Source: Ancylomarina sp048268005 (GTDB lineage: Bacteria; Bacteroidota; Bacteroidia; Bacteroidales; Marinifilaceae). Taken from it: DNA of 64,000 bases. The stretch spans positions 124,001 through 188,000 of the forward strand of contig JBLWWJ010000003.1 of NCBI GenBank assembly GCA_048268005.1, given 5' to 3'. The notes below the pieces were generated by a model. It was not told where the DNA came from, made no database searches, and saw nothing but the letters and a program-made list of their open reading frames with translations. Position 1 is the stretch's first letter; each line of letters starts with the position of its first letter. A program made the translations under genes and the position numbers. Shown piece by piece: positions 36,716-46,459 of the stretch.

Positions 36716-39323
36716 TATGAGACGCTTTTCTATTTATTTTTAAAGTCCAGCCCAAAGCACCTAAAACCATCGCAAAGAAAAGAAGCATACTAAATAAAGA
36801 GATCTTCTCGCCCACAAAGAATGCTTTGGGTTCAAATTTGAATTCTATTTTGTGCTTGCCCGCTGGTAATCGCATTGCTCTCAACACGTAATTGGCTCTA
36901 AAGTGAGGACTCAACTTCCCGTCAACATAAGCATTCCAACCAGGCTGGTAATACATTTCAGAGAAAACGGCCAACTGCTCATTAGCTGACTGATATTCAT
37001 ATTGAATACCATTAGGTGAATACTGTGTCATTTTAATGCAAGCCAAGCTATCAACCGATCCAACAAAACCGTTTACCTGATCAGCAAAACGTTTATCTAA
37101 AACCAGTTCTTTTGCAGGGTCGAAAGCATTCAAGCTCATAATCTCTTCATCAGCATTATCAACCATATTGTAGTTTGAAACCAACCAGCAGTTACCCATC
37201 GCATCAGCATTGAAAACAGCTTGCGGTCCTTTTTCACTTTGAGTAATGAAGTAGCGCGTATTAAGCATGTTTAAAACCTTAGTATTTCCTTTTTCAATAT
37301 GGTAGTCATATAACTCTTGAATACGACGTAATTTTGCACCATGATAACCACCAATTGACTTATGAAAATAAGACGTTCGTGCGCTTTGAAATGGCGACCC
37401 AAATTTTTCAAATACTCTATAGTTCGTATTATAAGTTACAGCCCAAATTTGCGCAGCAACTTTTTCATAATCACTCGCTCTTTTATGCTCTTTACCATAC
37501 TTAACAACCGCATCACTAGCTATCTTTTGTAATTCTGGTTTACTCTTAATTTCAGATTGTAAAACCTGATAATCAGCCATAGTTGGCATGTATGCCAAAC
37601 TAAGATTTTTCTTCTCTACAAAATTGTCGTTGGTGGTAAATCGTTTGTTTATTGGATATAAATCAGCTGCTACCAATACAATTAAAATAGCAATGAAAAT
37701 TTCCGTTTTAATATATTTCTTAAAATAAACATACAAGGCAATTAGGGCCAAAGCGATAAATACAATTGTTCTTAAGGCATCAGCTCTAAACACATCAATT
37801 CTGGCATCAATTAAGTCATTTTGAATTTGAGTGATAAGAGATAAGGCATTGGGATTTGCTTGAGCTATTTGCTGAAAATAATTTTGTTCCAGTTTACTCA
37901 TAAAATCCAAACCAATATTCGGAATTAAATAGAATAGTAAAGCTAGTCCTCCTGTTAAGGCAATCGGAATAACTAATACATTCAATTTTATGGAAGAAAT
38001 GGCTATTTTTCTTTTTAGTACTTCAGGATTTTCAATAATCTTTTTAAGAGCGAGAATAGCTAATAATGGCATACAGAGCTCAACAATAATCAATATTGAA
38101 GATACAGCTCTAAACTTATTATACAGTGGAACATAGTCGTAAAACAGTCCTGTTAATAACTGGAAATTATGTCCCCAGGAGAGCATTATTGCGAGAATAG
38201 TAGCCGTTAATAAGCCCCACTTTAATCGACCACCAACAATGAACAAGCCCAAAATAAATAGGAAAAGAATGATAGCACCTACATATACAGGTCCAACAGT
38301 AAAGGGTTGATCACCCCAATAATGATGATTATCAACCTGTTCGAGATCATAATAATCAGCAACACTTTTCATTTGTCCACTGCTGATATAGTTCAAGACT
38401 TGCATGCCTTCTTGAGGTGATCCACCGCCACCTTTCACATTTGGAATAAGTAAACTTAAAGTTTCCTGAATACCATAACTCCATTGAGTTCCATAATCTC
38501 TATCAACTCCTGCTGTTTTGTTCGCTTTGTCACCTAAAGTCAGTTCGGATTCACCACGAATGGTTGATTTCGTATAATCGTAAGAGTTGTAAAGATTGGT
38601 GAAATTAACTCCTAATGCAATGATGGATGCAATGGAAAGAACTCCAATAGCTTTAAAGAAATGAGTAAGATTTTTCTCTTTGTATTGGTGATAAAACTCA
38701 AATACGATAATACAGAAAACCATTATTACAAAATAATAAGTCATCTGAATATGATTGGAATACAGTTCCATAATTAGGAAAAGGGTTGCCAATAATCCTC
38801 CCCATAGATATTTTCCTCTTAAAACCAGCAATATTCCGGCAAGGGCTGGCGGAATAAAGGCCAATGCATTTACTTTCCATAAGTGACCTGCACCAATAAT
38901 AATGACAAAATAAGTTGAAAAAGCATAGGCAATTGCACCTGCTATTGAAAGCCAGGGATTTACTCGTAAACTAATGAGTAGAATATAAAAACCTAACATA
39001 TACAGAATAAGGAACTTAACAGGATCTGGAGTATACAATTCCATCATTTGTTTAAATGTATACATATCTTTAGCCTGATAGTCTACATTGATATGATAAG
39101 AAGGCATTCCTCCAAACATCGAATTGGTCCACAAGGCATTATCACCTGTTTGATTACGATAATCAATAATTTCTTTTTTTGCACCCCATGCATTTATGGA
39201 ATCACTTTTTTTGTACACTTTCCCTTCCAATACAGGTTGAAAATAGATGAACCCTATAATTAAAAAGATAATAATTGAGGCCAGATGTGGTATTGCAGAT
39301 TTAAATATCGACTTAAAATTCAT
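36708..39323 (-). CDS. YfhO-family multi-pass membrane protein
   Basis: An 871-residue membrane protein with about 12-13 helices, of the YfhO family (GT-C-like fold). B. subtilis YfhO adds glucose to teichoic acids from lipid-linked sugar; in Bacteroidota the family is common and mostly uncharacterised. A DxD-like region after the first helix (SDSINAWGAKKEI) and the large C-terminal extracytoplasmic domain (about 560-840) fit the GT-C pattern. It is the first gene of the operon with the TagB/TagF-like and Stealth genes, overlapping the former by 8 bases. A glycosylation step on the outer face of the inner membrane is plausible for the same polymer. Confidence 0.82.
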   Translation of the reverse strand: MNFKSIFKSAIPHLASIIIFLIIGFIYFQPVLEGKVYKKSDSINAWGAKKEIIDYRNQTGDNALWTNSMFGGMPSYHINVDYQAKDMYTFKQMMELYTPDPVKFLILYMLGFYILLISLRVNPWLSIAGAIAYAFSTYFVIIIGAGHLWKVNALAFIPPALAGILLVLRGKYLWGGLLATLFLIMELYSNHIQMTYYFVIMVFCIIVFEFYHQYKEKNLTHFFKAIGVLSIASIIALGVNFTNLYNSYDYTKSTIRGESELTLGDKANKTAGVDRDYGTQWSYGIQETLSLLIPNVKGGGGSPQEGMQVLNYISSGQMKSVADYYDLEQVDNHHYWGDQPFTVGPVYVGAIILFLFILGLFIVGGRLKWGLLTATILAIMLSWGHNFQLLTGLFYDYVPLYNKFRAVSSILIIVELCMPLLAILALKKIIENPEVLKRKIAISSIKLNVLVIPIALTGGLALLFYLIPNIGLDFMSKLEQNYFQQIAQANPNALSLITQIQNDLIDARIDVFRADALRTIVFIALALIALYVYFKKYIKTEIFIAILIVLVAADLYPINKRFTTNDNFVEKKNLSLAYMPTMADYQVLQSEIKSKPELQKIASDAVVKYGKEHKRASDYEKVAAQIWAVTYNTNYRVFEKFGSPFQSARTSYFHKSIGGYHGAKLRRIQELYDYHIEKGNTKVLNMLNTRYFITQSEKGPQAVFNADAMGNCWLVSNYNMVDNADEEIMSLNAFDPAKELVLDKRFADQVNGFVGSVDSLACIKMTQYSPNGIQYEYQSANEQLAVFSEMYYQPGWNAYVDGKLSPHFRANYVLRAMRLPAGKHKIEFKFEPKAFFVGEKISLFSMLLFFAMVLGALGWTLKINRKASHNE

Positions 39324-39436
39324 TTTTCAATTACGAATTACGATCCCAATAGTTATCGGGGATGAAATTATGAGTGAATCAGTTCATAATTTATCATTAA
39401 TACTTTCATTTTCAATTCAGCCCCTAAAATACAAAA

Positions 39437-39463
39437 AGCACAGAACAAACTTGTCCTGTGCTT
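39437..39463 (-). terminator. Intrinsic terminator after the C45 hydrolase gene
   Basis: AAGCACAG-A-ACAA / TTGT-C-CTGTGCTT is a 13-base stem with one mismatch; on the minus strand TTTTTGTATTTT follows. Confidence 0.75.
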
Positions 39464-39491
39464 CACTTAATATTTTCAATTGTATTTTCGT

Positions 39492-40724
39492 CTACTTATC
39501 CATAAAAGACTTTACATCAAGTATTTCATTATAAACACCAATCGTATATTCATTTAAGGAATTATAGAATTCTTCAATTTCTTTTTGATCAACTTTATTT
39601 GAGCGCCATTTCTTTTGATGAACCTCTGTGTTTTTGAATAGTATTTCTTCAGCTTTTTCCAATTTCTGGATAATACCCGTTTTGTCTGAATTAATCAATT
39701 CTGAAATTTTCAAATACTTGTATCCGGCTGAACGACTGATAGGATAACATTTGTTTTTTAATTCCATTGCCATTGCATTTAATGGACAGTTTTCTTCTCC
39801 TTTAGCTGTTAAAACTAATGGCAATTTTTTTCCGCCTTTTACCCAAACTGGCATTGCAATTGAAGTGTTTGGAAATCCAACCTGTGTCCAAATTGTGTTC
39901 ATATCCACTTCTTCTCCTTTTTTAATTCCTTCAATTAAGATCATAGATGAAGATCCATGTCGAGTAATTAAATCACCAGAGTTCACAAAGTTCTCACCAT
40001 AAGGAACAGTTTCAAACTCTTTTCTAAAATCTCTTTTCAACACAGGATGTTTCAAACATCTGGAGAACTTCTGAATGATTGTTTGCGCACTCATATCACC
40101 ACAAGCATCGGCTTGATAGAAGATATCCTGAGCTGTTTGAAGACGGATAAAACCATATCCTATATCTTTTTTACCTGTAAAGGAATGATTGGTTCTTAAA
40201 ATATATCCATTGGGTGCTTGAGCAGGATCATTCGCATCGAATTTGGTGAAAGTTTGATTGTTAACTTCATAAAAAGCAACATTACCATCTGCATCTAAAA
40301 CACCAAAATGCGCCGCTAAGCCCATGGGCTTTTTTCTGGCTTTTAATAATTGTTCGAACTCTTCTAAGTTTGCACATTGCTGAAGAGCCAATTTCATAAA
40401 TCTTCCTTCTTGATCTTTAAAAGAAGTGGTATCCTTCATATTAACATTGAATGAAGCAGAATTCATAATGGCAAAACCAACAGAGTTGGAACCTCCCCAA
40501 ACTTGTTCTCCTTTTTCGTCATTGGAGTTGATCATACCGATGTAAGGGTATTTTCCATCAGTAAAATACTTCATTTTATTTTCAAAACTTTCCGTGTCGC
40601 GTAATTTCCAAATCATTGGACGACCATCTTTAGTATGTTTTCCTGAAATAACAGCAGTTGTACAAGCATATGATTGCCATACTGATACTATCAATATTAA
40701 TAGTAGACTTAGTAAATTTTTCAT
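39492..40724 (-). CDS. Secreted Ntn-hydrolase, C45 family (linear amide hydrolase/acyltransferase-like)
   Basis: A 410-residue protein: a signal peptide (1-20) and then a mature protein starting Cys21-TTAVISGKHTKDGRPMIWKLRDTES, as in the peptidase C45/acyl-CoA:6-aminopenicillanate acyltransferase-like Ntn hydrolases. An N-terminal Cys is the nucleophile in this superfamily, so removal of the signal peptide would itself expose it; the sequence before it (SYAC) is not a good lipobox. Later segments (ILRTNHSFTG, HGSSSMILIEG, MNTIWTQVGFPNTSIAMPVWV) also fit. Likely substrates are amides or bile-acid or lipid-like conjugates, but the specificity is unknown. Single gene in front of a sigma/FecR/TonB module. 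Confidence 0.8.
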   Translation of the reverse strand: MKNLLSLLLILIVSVWQSYACTTAVISGKHTKDGRPMIWKLRDTESFENKMKYFTDGKYPYIGMINSNDEKGEQVWGGSNSVGFAIMNSASFNVNMKDTTSFKDQEGRFMKLALQQCANLEEFEQLLKARKKPMGLAAHFGVLDADGNVAFYEVNNQTFTKFDANDPAQAPNGYILRTNHSFTGKKDIGYGFIRLQTAQDIFYQADACGDMSAQTIIQKFSRCLKHPVLKRDFRKEFETVPYGENFVNSGDLITRHGSSSMILIEGIKKGEEVDMNTIWTQVGFPNTSIAMPVWVKGGKKLPLVLTAKGEENCPLNAMAMELKNKCYPISRSAGYKYLKISELINSDKTGIIQKLEKAEEILFKNTEVHQKKWRSNKVDQKEIEEFYNSLNEYTIGVYNEILDVKSFMDK

Positions 40725-40901
40725 TAGTTAATAGGTGATTTAATGTTAATTGTGTTTAAGTGAGGCTAAAGTAATATTTAATTATACACGAATCAATACT
40801 ATAATAGTGGATGTTAAACATTGAACTTTCCGACCAATTTCCGGCTTAATTATTCTGCTTAAACCACTTGATCTCTGTCTTTTCTGAAGTCGAGAAAAAT
40901 A

Positions 40902-43463
40902 TTAAAACTCAAATCGCACAAATACATTGGGTGTTATCCCTAGTGAATAACTCTTAATCTCGTTCATTTGGTAGGTCTCATCGTAATAGAACATGTATGA
41001 TCTATCCAAAACATTTTTTTTATCGTATATGTTTTGCAAACTAAAGCCAAGTTTTAACTGTCTATTTTTTGAGTTCGACAAGCCTAACTTATAAGTCGAT
41101 GAGAAATCGAGTCGATGATAATTTGAAATCCGACGGCTATTCATCTCTCCATAATCAATTTGACCATTCTCGGGATCAATACTATTAGCTGGTGTGTACG
41201 GTTTTCCTGTTCTCCATTTCCAATTCAAAGAAAATTCGAAAGACCGCCAATGATAGGTGTAGGCAGCAGCTAAAGCATGACGAATATCAAAATTACCCCT
41301 AAATGTTTTGCCTTCGTTTAAATCGGGAAACCTATAATTGGTTCTAATGAGAGAATACGATAATAAGGAATTATAATTCGTCCCTCTTTTTCTAAAAAGA
41401 GCATCAAAGCCCCAGGTCTTACTTTTACCTTCGGCATAGAACACATCTCTATTAATGAAAGCTTTCGAGACTGAAGTTAATCCCTCATCCTGTTTAAAAT
41501 AAGTTTCAAAACCTATATTCAAACCACCCTTATCCCACTCTAATCCGCCTGATAATTGCTTACTTTTTAAAATTGGGATATTCAATTTATCCGCCAATCC
41601 CCAAACCTGATTCTCCAGTCCAAAATCGCTGGTTTGAAACTCCAAAATCTGACTAATATTCTGATTCTTGATACTGGCAGCAAGTTTAAAATAGAGAGGT
41701 TTAGCTAGTTTTAATTTGGCATATAAGCGAGGTTCCAGAAAAAACTTATCTGTCGATTTCAAATAGTTAAGCCTTATACCAAGATTGATATAGTAGTTCT
41801 TTTTCTTATTAAATTGCAATTCGGAGAATAATGCAAATGAATTCTCTTCACCTTTATTATTATAAGTAAAGTTATTCTCCGAGGCATCAAACTCTCTCTC
41901 AAATTGGTAATCAACAGTTTGAGAAGACACTTGAAATCCCGTTCGTAATTTAGTCAGGGGGCTAAACCGCACTTGAATATCGGCATCAATACCAAGTTCC
42001 TTAATCGTATTAGTCTTGGCATTTTTACCCTTTTCACCATCAGTAATCTGTCCCTGATACACATAATCAAGATCGTAGTAGGAGTATTCTCCTTTTAGGC
42101 TATGCCTAACATTTCGACTCCATCTACCTTCTGATATCAGACTTAAACCCTGATTGATAATTTTCAATCTATCTTTACTTTTATAATAGTCATCGATAGA
42201 AAATGTATAGTCCAAATCATTAATCGAGTACAAATAGTTCACATACAATTTATGATCATCTGAAAATTTAACTGTGGTGTTTAATGACAAATCCTTAAAA
42301 TAAAAATCCGTATTTGTTTTAGTATACTCAGGGTCAAAGGCTTCATTTTCTGATATGATGGTATTCTGAAAAACCCGATCAGAATAATTATTAAAGGAAG
42401 GCGTCTTCAAGAAGTCATTATACGACCTTCTAAAGCTGACACTCATTCCAATCTTATCCTTCTTAAGGGGCAACTTGAGTAAAGCATCCATATAATTAAA
42501 ATTGGCCCCAAGGCTCCCTCCTACTTGCTGGGGAAGCCTTCTATCAGATTTCATATCGATAACGCCCGATATCCGATTACCATATTGTGCACTAGCTCCA
42601 CCTCTAAACACCTTCACATCAGAAATTTGATGAGGATTCAAGGCCGAAATCATGCCAAAAAAATGAGAATTGTGATAAATGGTGATACCATTCCATAAAA
42701 TAAGGTTCTGATCTGGTGTTCCTCCCCTAATATATAAATCTGAAGTTGACTCCGAAGGACTTACAATCCCAGGTAATAGCTGAAGGGTCTCAAAAACATC
42801 AGGATCAGGAGAAGCAGTTACCGATCTGATATCATTAGCAGAAAGAATAATAGATCCATCGTAGTTGTTGCCTGTTCCGTCACTAATCTGATCAATCAAA
42901 ACTTCGTTAAGTTGCTCATGGGATTCGTACAGTTCAACCTTTATTGGGATGTTATTCTTGATGATATCAGCCACAAACTTTATTGTCGCGTATCCAATAT
43001 ATTGAATCAATATGGTATCTGTAGAGGCATTTTTCTTCAATTCGAAATACCCATCCTGATCAGATGTGCACCCTCTGTTTTGCGTACGGTTAATAATAGT
43101 TCCGCCCCAAAGGGGTGTTTGAGTCATCTTTTCAACCAATCGACCTTTTATCGTGATTAACTTTTCAACATCGCTCTTTTTTACGATGATGTACCGGGAA
43201 CTTATCTTCTCAAAAATCAATTGGGTTTCCTGCTGAAGTCTTTCAATTACAGCATCAAGTGATGCATCAGACATCTCGAAGCTGAACTCATACATACTTG
43301 CAATATCATCACGATATGAAAAACGAACATCAAATTCAGATTCAATCTCATTGATAACCTCTTTCAAGCTTACATTTTCGAATCGAAATGTTCCGGTTTT
43401 CTCCTGCGATAAAAGCGGAAATGTGATAAGAATGAAGAAAAATAAAATTAGACATCTCTTCAT
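40902..43463 (-). CDS. TonB-dependent receptor with STN and carboxypeptidase-regulatory domains
   Basis: An 853-residue outer-membrane receptor. After a signal peptide (1-19) come an STN domain (about 24-95; FRFENVSLKEVINEIESEFDV, seen in FecA-like receptors that signal to FecR), a CarboxypepD_reg domain (about 105-190), a plug (about 200-320) with ILWNGITIYHNSHFFGMISALNP and VKVFRGGASAQYGNRISGVI, and a barrel ending in VFVRFEF. The gene overlaps the FecR gene by 4 bases (ATGA), which shows translational coupling. Together with the sigma factor it forms a cell-surface signalling module. No SusD is nearby; the ligand is unknown. Confidence 0.9.
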   Translation of the reverse strand: MKRCLILFFFILITFPLLSQEKTGTFRFENVSLKEVINEIESEFDVRFSYRDDIASMYEFSFEMSDASLDAVIERLQQETQLIFEKISSRYIIVKKSDVEKLITIKGRLVEKMTQTPLWGGTIINRTQNRGCTSDQDGYFELKKNASTDTILIQYIGYATIKFVADIIKNNIPIKVELYESHEQLNEVLIDQISDGTGNNYDGSIILSANDIRSVTASPDPDVFETLQLLPGIVSPSESTSDLYIRGGTPDQNLILWNGITIYHNSHFFGMISALNPHQISDVKVFRGGASAQYGNRISGVIDMKSDRRLPQQVGGSLGANFNYMDALLKLPLKKDKIGMSVSFRRSYNDFLKTPSFNNYSDRVFQNTIISENEAFDPEYTKTNTDFYFKDLSLNTTVKFSDDHKLYVNYLYSINDLDYTFSIDDYYKSKDRLKIINQGLSLISEGRWSRNVRHSLKGEYSYYDLDYVYQGQITDGEKGKNAKTNTIKELGIDADIQVRFSPLTKLRTGFQVSSQTVDYQFEREFDASENNFTYNNKGEENSFALFSELQFNKKKNYYINLGIRLNYLKSTDKFFLEPRLYAKLKLAKPLYFKLAASIKNQNISQILEFQTSDFGLENQVWGLADKLNIPILKSKQLSGGLEWDKGGLNIGFETYFKQDEGLTSVSKAFINRDVFYAEGKSKTWGFDALFRKRGTNYNSLLSYSLIRTNYRFPDLNEGKTFRGNFDIRHALAAAYTYHWRSFEFSLNWKWRTGKPYTPANSIDPENGQIDYGEMNSRRISNYHRLDFSSTYKLGLSNSKNRQLKLGFSLQNIYDKKNVLDRSYMFYYDETYQMNEIKSYSLGITPNVFVRFEF

Positions 43464-44362
43464 TTACGAAATAGTAAGATCGTTTTTTTTGCTCTTATTT
43501 TATACTTAATGCCCATTGGATAAAAAACCGACTTTAGAGCCAATTCTAAATTATCATGAGTAAAACTTCCTGTGAATCTTTGATTCAAATCAATTCCCTT
43601 AGCCTCAAACCGAACTTTATAATGGCGTTCAAGAGCCAGAACCACCTCTTTAAGTGGCAAGTTTTCGAAAGTACTCTCTCCTTTTGTCCATGATGGCGAT
43701 TGTTGAGAAAAGTTCCATGACTCCTTATTCTCATCCATAAAACGAACTGCATCACCTGCTTTAAGAATAATACTTTCACCACTAAAATCAACTTTCACAC
43801 ATCCTTCAAAACACTGTATTTCGAAATATTTTTTACGGGCATTAACATTAAACTCAGTCCCCAAAACACTCACATCACCTCGATTGGTATGAACCGTAAA
43901 TTTCGATCCGGGAATCACTTTAAAATAGGCTTCGCCCTTTAGGTTCAATTCTCTTTTATCATCCCATTTTTTCTCATGAAAAGAGATTTCAGATTTTGAA
44001 TTTAACTTGACATTTGATCCATCAGGTAAGTTGAATGCTAGTTGCTCTCCTCCTAAACTTTTATAAACAGATTCCGAAGGCCATAAGAAGAAAACCCCCA
44101 TAATTATAGCGATAGAAGCCGCTAACCAATATGACCAAAGAGTAATAACAGGTTTCTTTTTAGAAGCCATTCTGTTTTGCAATAGTTTCTGAAAAGCTTT
44201 TTCCTTATCAAAGGACGGCTTTTCAAGTAAAGATGAAGTTTCCGCTATTCGTTTATAAGCATAAAAATCTTTCGTCTTTTCAAAAGCTTTCACTTCTTCA
44301 TCAGACAGCTCATTATTAAGCCATCTTGCCAAAAATGTTTCATCAGTGAAATTATTCTGCAT
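43460..44362 (-). CDS. FecR-family anti-sigma factor / signal transducer
   Basis: A 300-residue protein of the FecR family. The N-terminal cytoplasmic segment (1-80; FLARWLNNELSDEEVKAFEKT), a membrane helix (about 75-95), a periplasmic FecR beta domain (100-210; LPDGSNVKLNSKSEISF, KGEAYFKVIPGSKFTVHTNRGDVSVLGTEFNV) and a C-terminal DUF4974 domain (about 225-295; STFENLPLKEVVLALERHYKVRF) are all seen. The start at 44362 gives the family's N-terminus; the frame extends to 44455 with an improbable leader. It senses ligand loading of the STN domain of the receptor whose gene follows. Confidence 0.93.
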   Translation of the reverse strand: MQNNFTDETFLARWLNNELSDEEVKAFEKTKDFYAYKRIAETSSLLEKPSFDKEKAFQKLLQNRMASKKKPVITLWSYWLAASIAIIMGVFFLWPSESVYKSLGGEQLAFNLPDGSNVKLNSKSEISFHEKKWDDKRELNLKGEAYFKVIPGSKFTVHTNRGDVSVLGTEFNVNARKKYFEIQCFEGCVKVDFSGESIILKAGDAVRFMDENKESWNFSQQSPSWTKGESTFENLPLKEVVLALERHYKVRFEAKGIDLNQRFTGSFTHDNLELALKSVFYPMGIKYKIRAKKTILLFRK

Positions 44363-44517
44363 GAGTTTATTGTTAAATCCTGAATCTATCAGGTAAAATT
44401 CTAATCTTAAATTACAAAAACAGCTAAGTCGATTTAAACCAAGCATTTCTGACATCTAAATTTTATGGTGTATCTACAACTATAACAAGTTAAAACTCAA
44501 TCACCCTACCTTAAAAC

Positions 44518-45066
44518 TTAAACATCTCCAAGTTTTTTTCTCAATGTTGTCAATGCTTTATGCATTCTCTTCTCAATGGCTTTTACCGATACATCCATCA
44601 TCTCGGCTATTTCCGCATATGTTTTCTTATCAATTCTATTCAAAAGAAAAACAACACGTTGTTTTTCAGGCAAATCAGCTATAGCGTCATTTAAAATCAC
44701 TCTAAACTCTGACTCTTCCATAATATATTCAGGACTTTCAATATTTAATTCATCAGGACTTTCACTATGGTATTTCAATCTAACTTTCTGATGTGAGACA
44801 TGATTGAGAAATAAATTTTTTGCGACTGTGTAAACAAAAGATTTTGCTTTTAGGAATAGGACCTTTTTACAATTCTCCCAAAGTTTTACGAAAGCTTCCT
44901 GGACAATATCATCAGACATGTCAGAGTCTCCACATTTATAATAAATAAAACTATGAAGCAAGGGGGCATGTAGATTAAACACCTTCTCGAACACCTTCGT
45001 TTTACACAAAGATAAATTTGTATTTTCCTTATCTAATTCTTCCACAATTTTCTTTCGGTAAAGCAA
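44518..45066 (-). CDS. ECF-type RNA polymerase sigma factor (FecI-like)
   Basis: A 182-residue sigma factor with region 2 (FIYYKCGDSDMSDDIVQEAFVKLWENC) and region 4 (LPEKQRVVFLLNRIDKKTYAEIAEMMDVSVKAIEKRMHKALTTLRK). It heads the sigma - FecR - TonB receptor module on the minus strand, with a 155-base gap to fecR. It is expected to be held by the FecR protein and freed when the receptor binds its ligand, then to activate this and other receptor genes. Other starts (for example later Met) would shorten region 2, so I keep the first. Confidence 0.93.
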   Translation of the reverse strand: MLYRKKIVEELDKENTNLSLCKTKVFEKVFNLHAPLLHSFIYYKCGDSDMSDDIVQEAFVKLWENCKKVLFLKAKSFVYTVAKNLFLNHVSHQKVRLKYHSESPDELNIESPEYIMEESEFRVILNDAIADLPEKQRVVFLLNRIDKKTYAEIAEMMDVSVKAIEKRMHKALTTLRKKLGDV

Positions 45067-45339
45067 TAAGCTTTGTTACACAAACTTTCTGATAGCAAAC
45101 AGGGCTCAATTTAAATTAAATTTTATAAGAATTTACGATTTCCATATTTTTTTTTAGCTCGCATAAGAATCTGTTCTAATTAACAAAGTAGTCGATATGG
45201 TAAATGCTTTTATAAAAGCCTATTCTGCCAAGGACAAGAATGAAATCAACACATTTTTTGAAAAAAAAAAGTAGGGTATTTAATTCAAGGCTTGTTTTAG
45301 AAGTAGAATGAAACAGAAGTTAAACTAAATTTTGGTACG

Positions 45340-46317
45340 ATGCTACTTCAAAAAAGATTGAGAATTCTCATCATCATACTTCTTTCACTACTTGTTATCA
45401 ACACATTCAATTCTTGTAGTAAGGATGATGATGCCATAGAGCCTGATAAAAAAGAAGCGCCTGATAAACCTACTGAAGACAAAGATGAGTCGACTGATGG
45501 CCCGACTAGTGAAGAAGGTGGTCTTACACTTTATTCGGTCAATGGATATGATATAACTAAAAAAACAGATTATAAGGTCGCTGATAATCTTTTAGAACTA
45601 CAGAAAGATAATCAAAAACACACCGAAATTTGGGGCTTAATCAGTAAAGTTATACCCAATAATTACATAACATTCTTTAACGAATATATTGTTATTACGG
45701 GTGAAGAAAGTGGAATTGCAGGCTATGTTGTTCAAACAACAAATGATCTTACGAAATGGCAGATAGGGATTGCTATAGACTTAGCTTACTATGGTGGTTT
45801 TAACAGAGATGGTGAGTTATCCTATACCATTATTCATGAATTCGGACATGTTTTAACGCTCAACGATACACAAGTAAACTCGAACAAAACTGAAAATGAT
45901 TGTCAAAACTATTTTCCAGGAGAAGGCTGTGCAAAAGAAGGCTCGTATATCAATGCACTCTTTCAAAATTTCTGGAAAGATATTCATGATGAATTCCAAA
46001 ATATTGGTGATGATGAAAGCGAAAAACAAGCTTTTTACGAAAAATATCAAGACAGGTTTGTAACACAATACGCTTCCACAAATCCTGGTGAGGATATCGC
46101 TGAATGCTTCACTCACTTCGTCATCTTCGACAAACCTACGGGCGATACTTATGCGAATAAGAAAGTTCAGCTTTTTTATAATTACCCTGAATTGGTTGAA
46201 ATAAGAAATTACATCCGCAAGTCATTAAGCATTGGTACCAAGTCCAAATCGGCACCTACAATTAAAGTCTGGAAACGTGGAGCTACTTTCGGTAAGAAAG
46301 GGCAAAAAAGATCTTGA
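45340..46317 (+). CDS. Putative zinc metalloprotease lipoprotein
   Basis: A 325-residue lipoprotein: signal peptide with NSC (Cys26), an acidic Asp/Lys/Pro/Glu-rich linker (28-60), and a protease-like domain with the zinc motif HEFGH (166-170; TIIHEFGHVLTL) and a downstream NPGEDIAECFTHF around residue 254, whose Glu could be the third ligand as in gluzincins. It is not a family I can name. Cysteines in the insert (NDCQNYFPGEGC, 190-200) could form a disulfide. It is single and ends with a strong terminator; the surface-exposed acidic linker suggests export to the cell surface. Confidence 0.72.
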   Translation: MLLQKRLRILIIILLSLLVINTFNSCSKDDDAIEPDKKEAPDKPTEDKDESTDGPTSEEGGLTLYSVNGYDITKKTDYKVADNLLELQKDNQKHTEIWGLISKVIPNNYITFFNEYIVITGEESGIAGYVVQTTNDLTKWQIGIAIDLAYYGGFNRDGELSYTIIHEFGHVLTLNDTQVNSNKTENDCQNYFPGEGCAKEGSYINALFQNFWKDIHDEFQNIGDDESEKQAFYEKYQDRFVTQYASTNPGEDIAECFTHFVIFDKPTGDTYANKKVQLFYNYPELVEIRNYIRKSLSIGTKSKSAPTIKVWKRGATFGKKGQKRS

Positions 46318-46381
46318 AGCAAGTATTAACCTACTCTTCAAATTTGATTCTTTTTTTAGGGGATTAAGGATCATCGAAGTT

Positions 46382-46409
46382 ATCATCCCAGTTTCTTAAC
46401 TGGGATGAT
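46382..46409 (+). terminator. Intrinsic terminator after the metalloprotease lipoprotein gene
   Basis: ATCATCCCAGTT, TCTT loop, AACTGGGATGAT is a perfect 12-bp stem followed by TCTTCTTTTT. Confidence 0.88.
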
Positions 46410-46459
46410 TCTTCTTTTTAAGTCAAAAGCATTTTCACCACAACTTTTAAAAGATTCTT

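Noticed and set aside
39340..39366. Short hairpin ATCCC/GGGAT upstream of the YfhO gene
   Set aside because: Only five paired bases without T-tract; probably chance.
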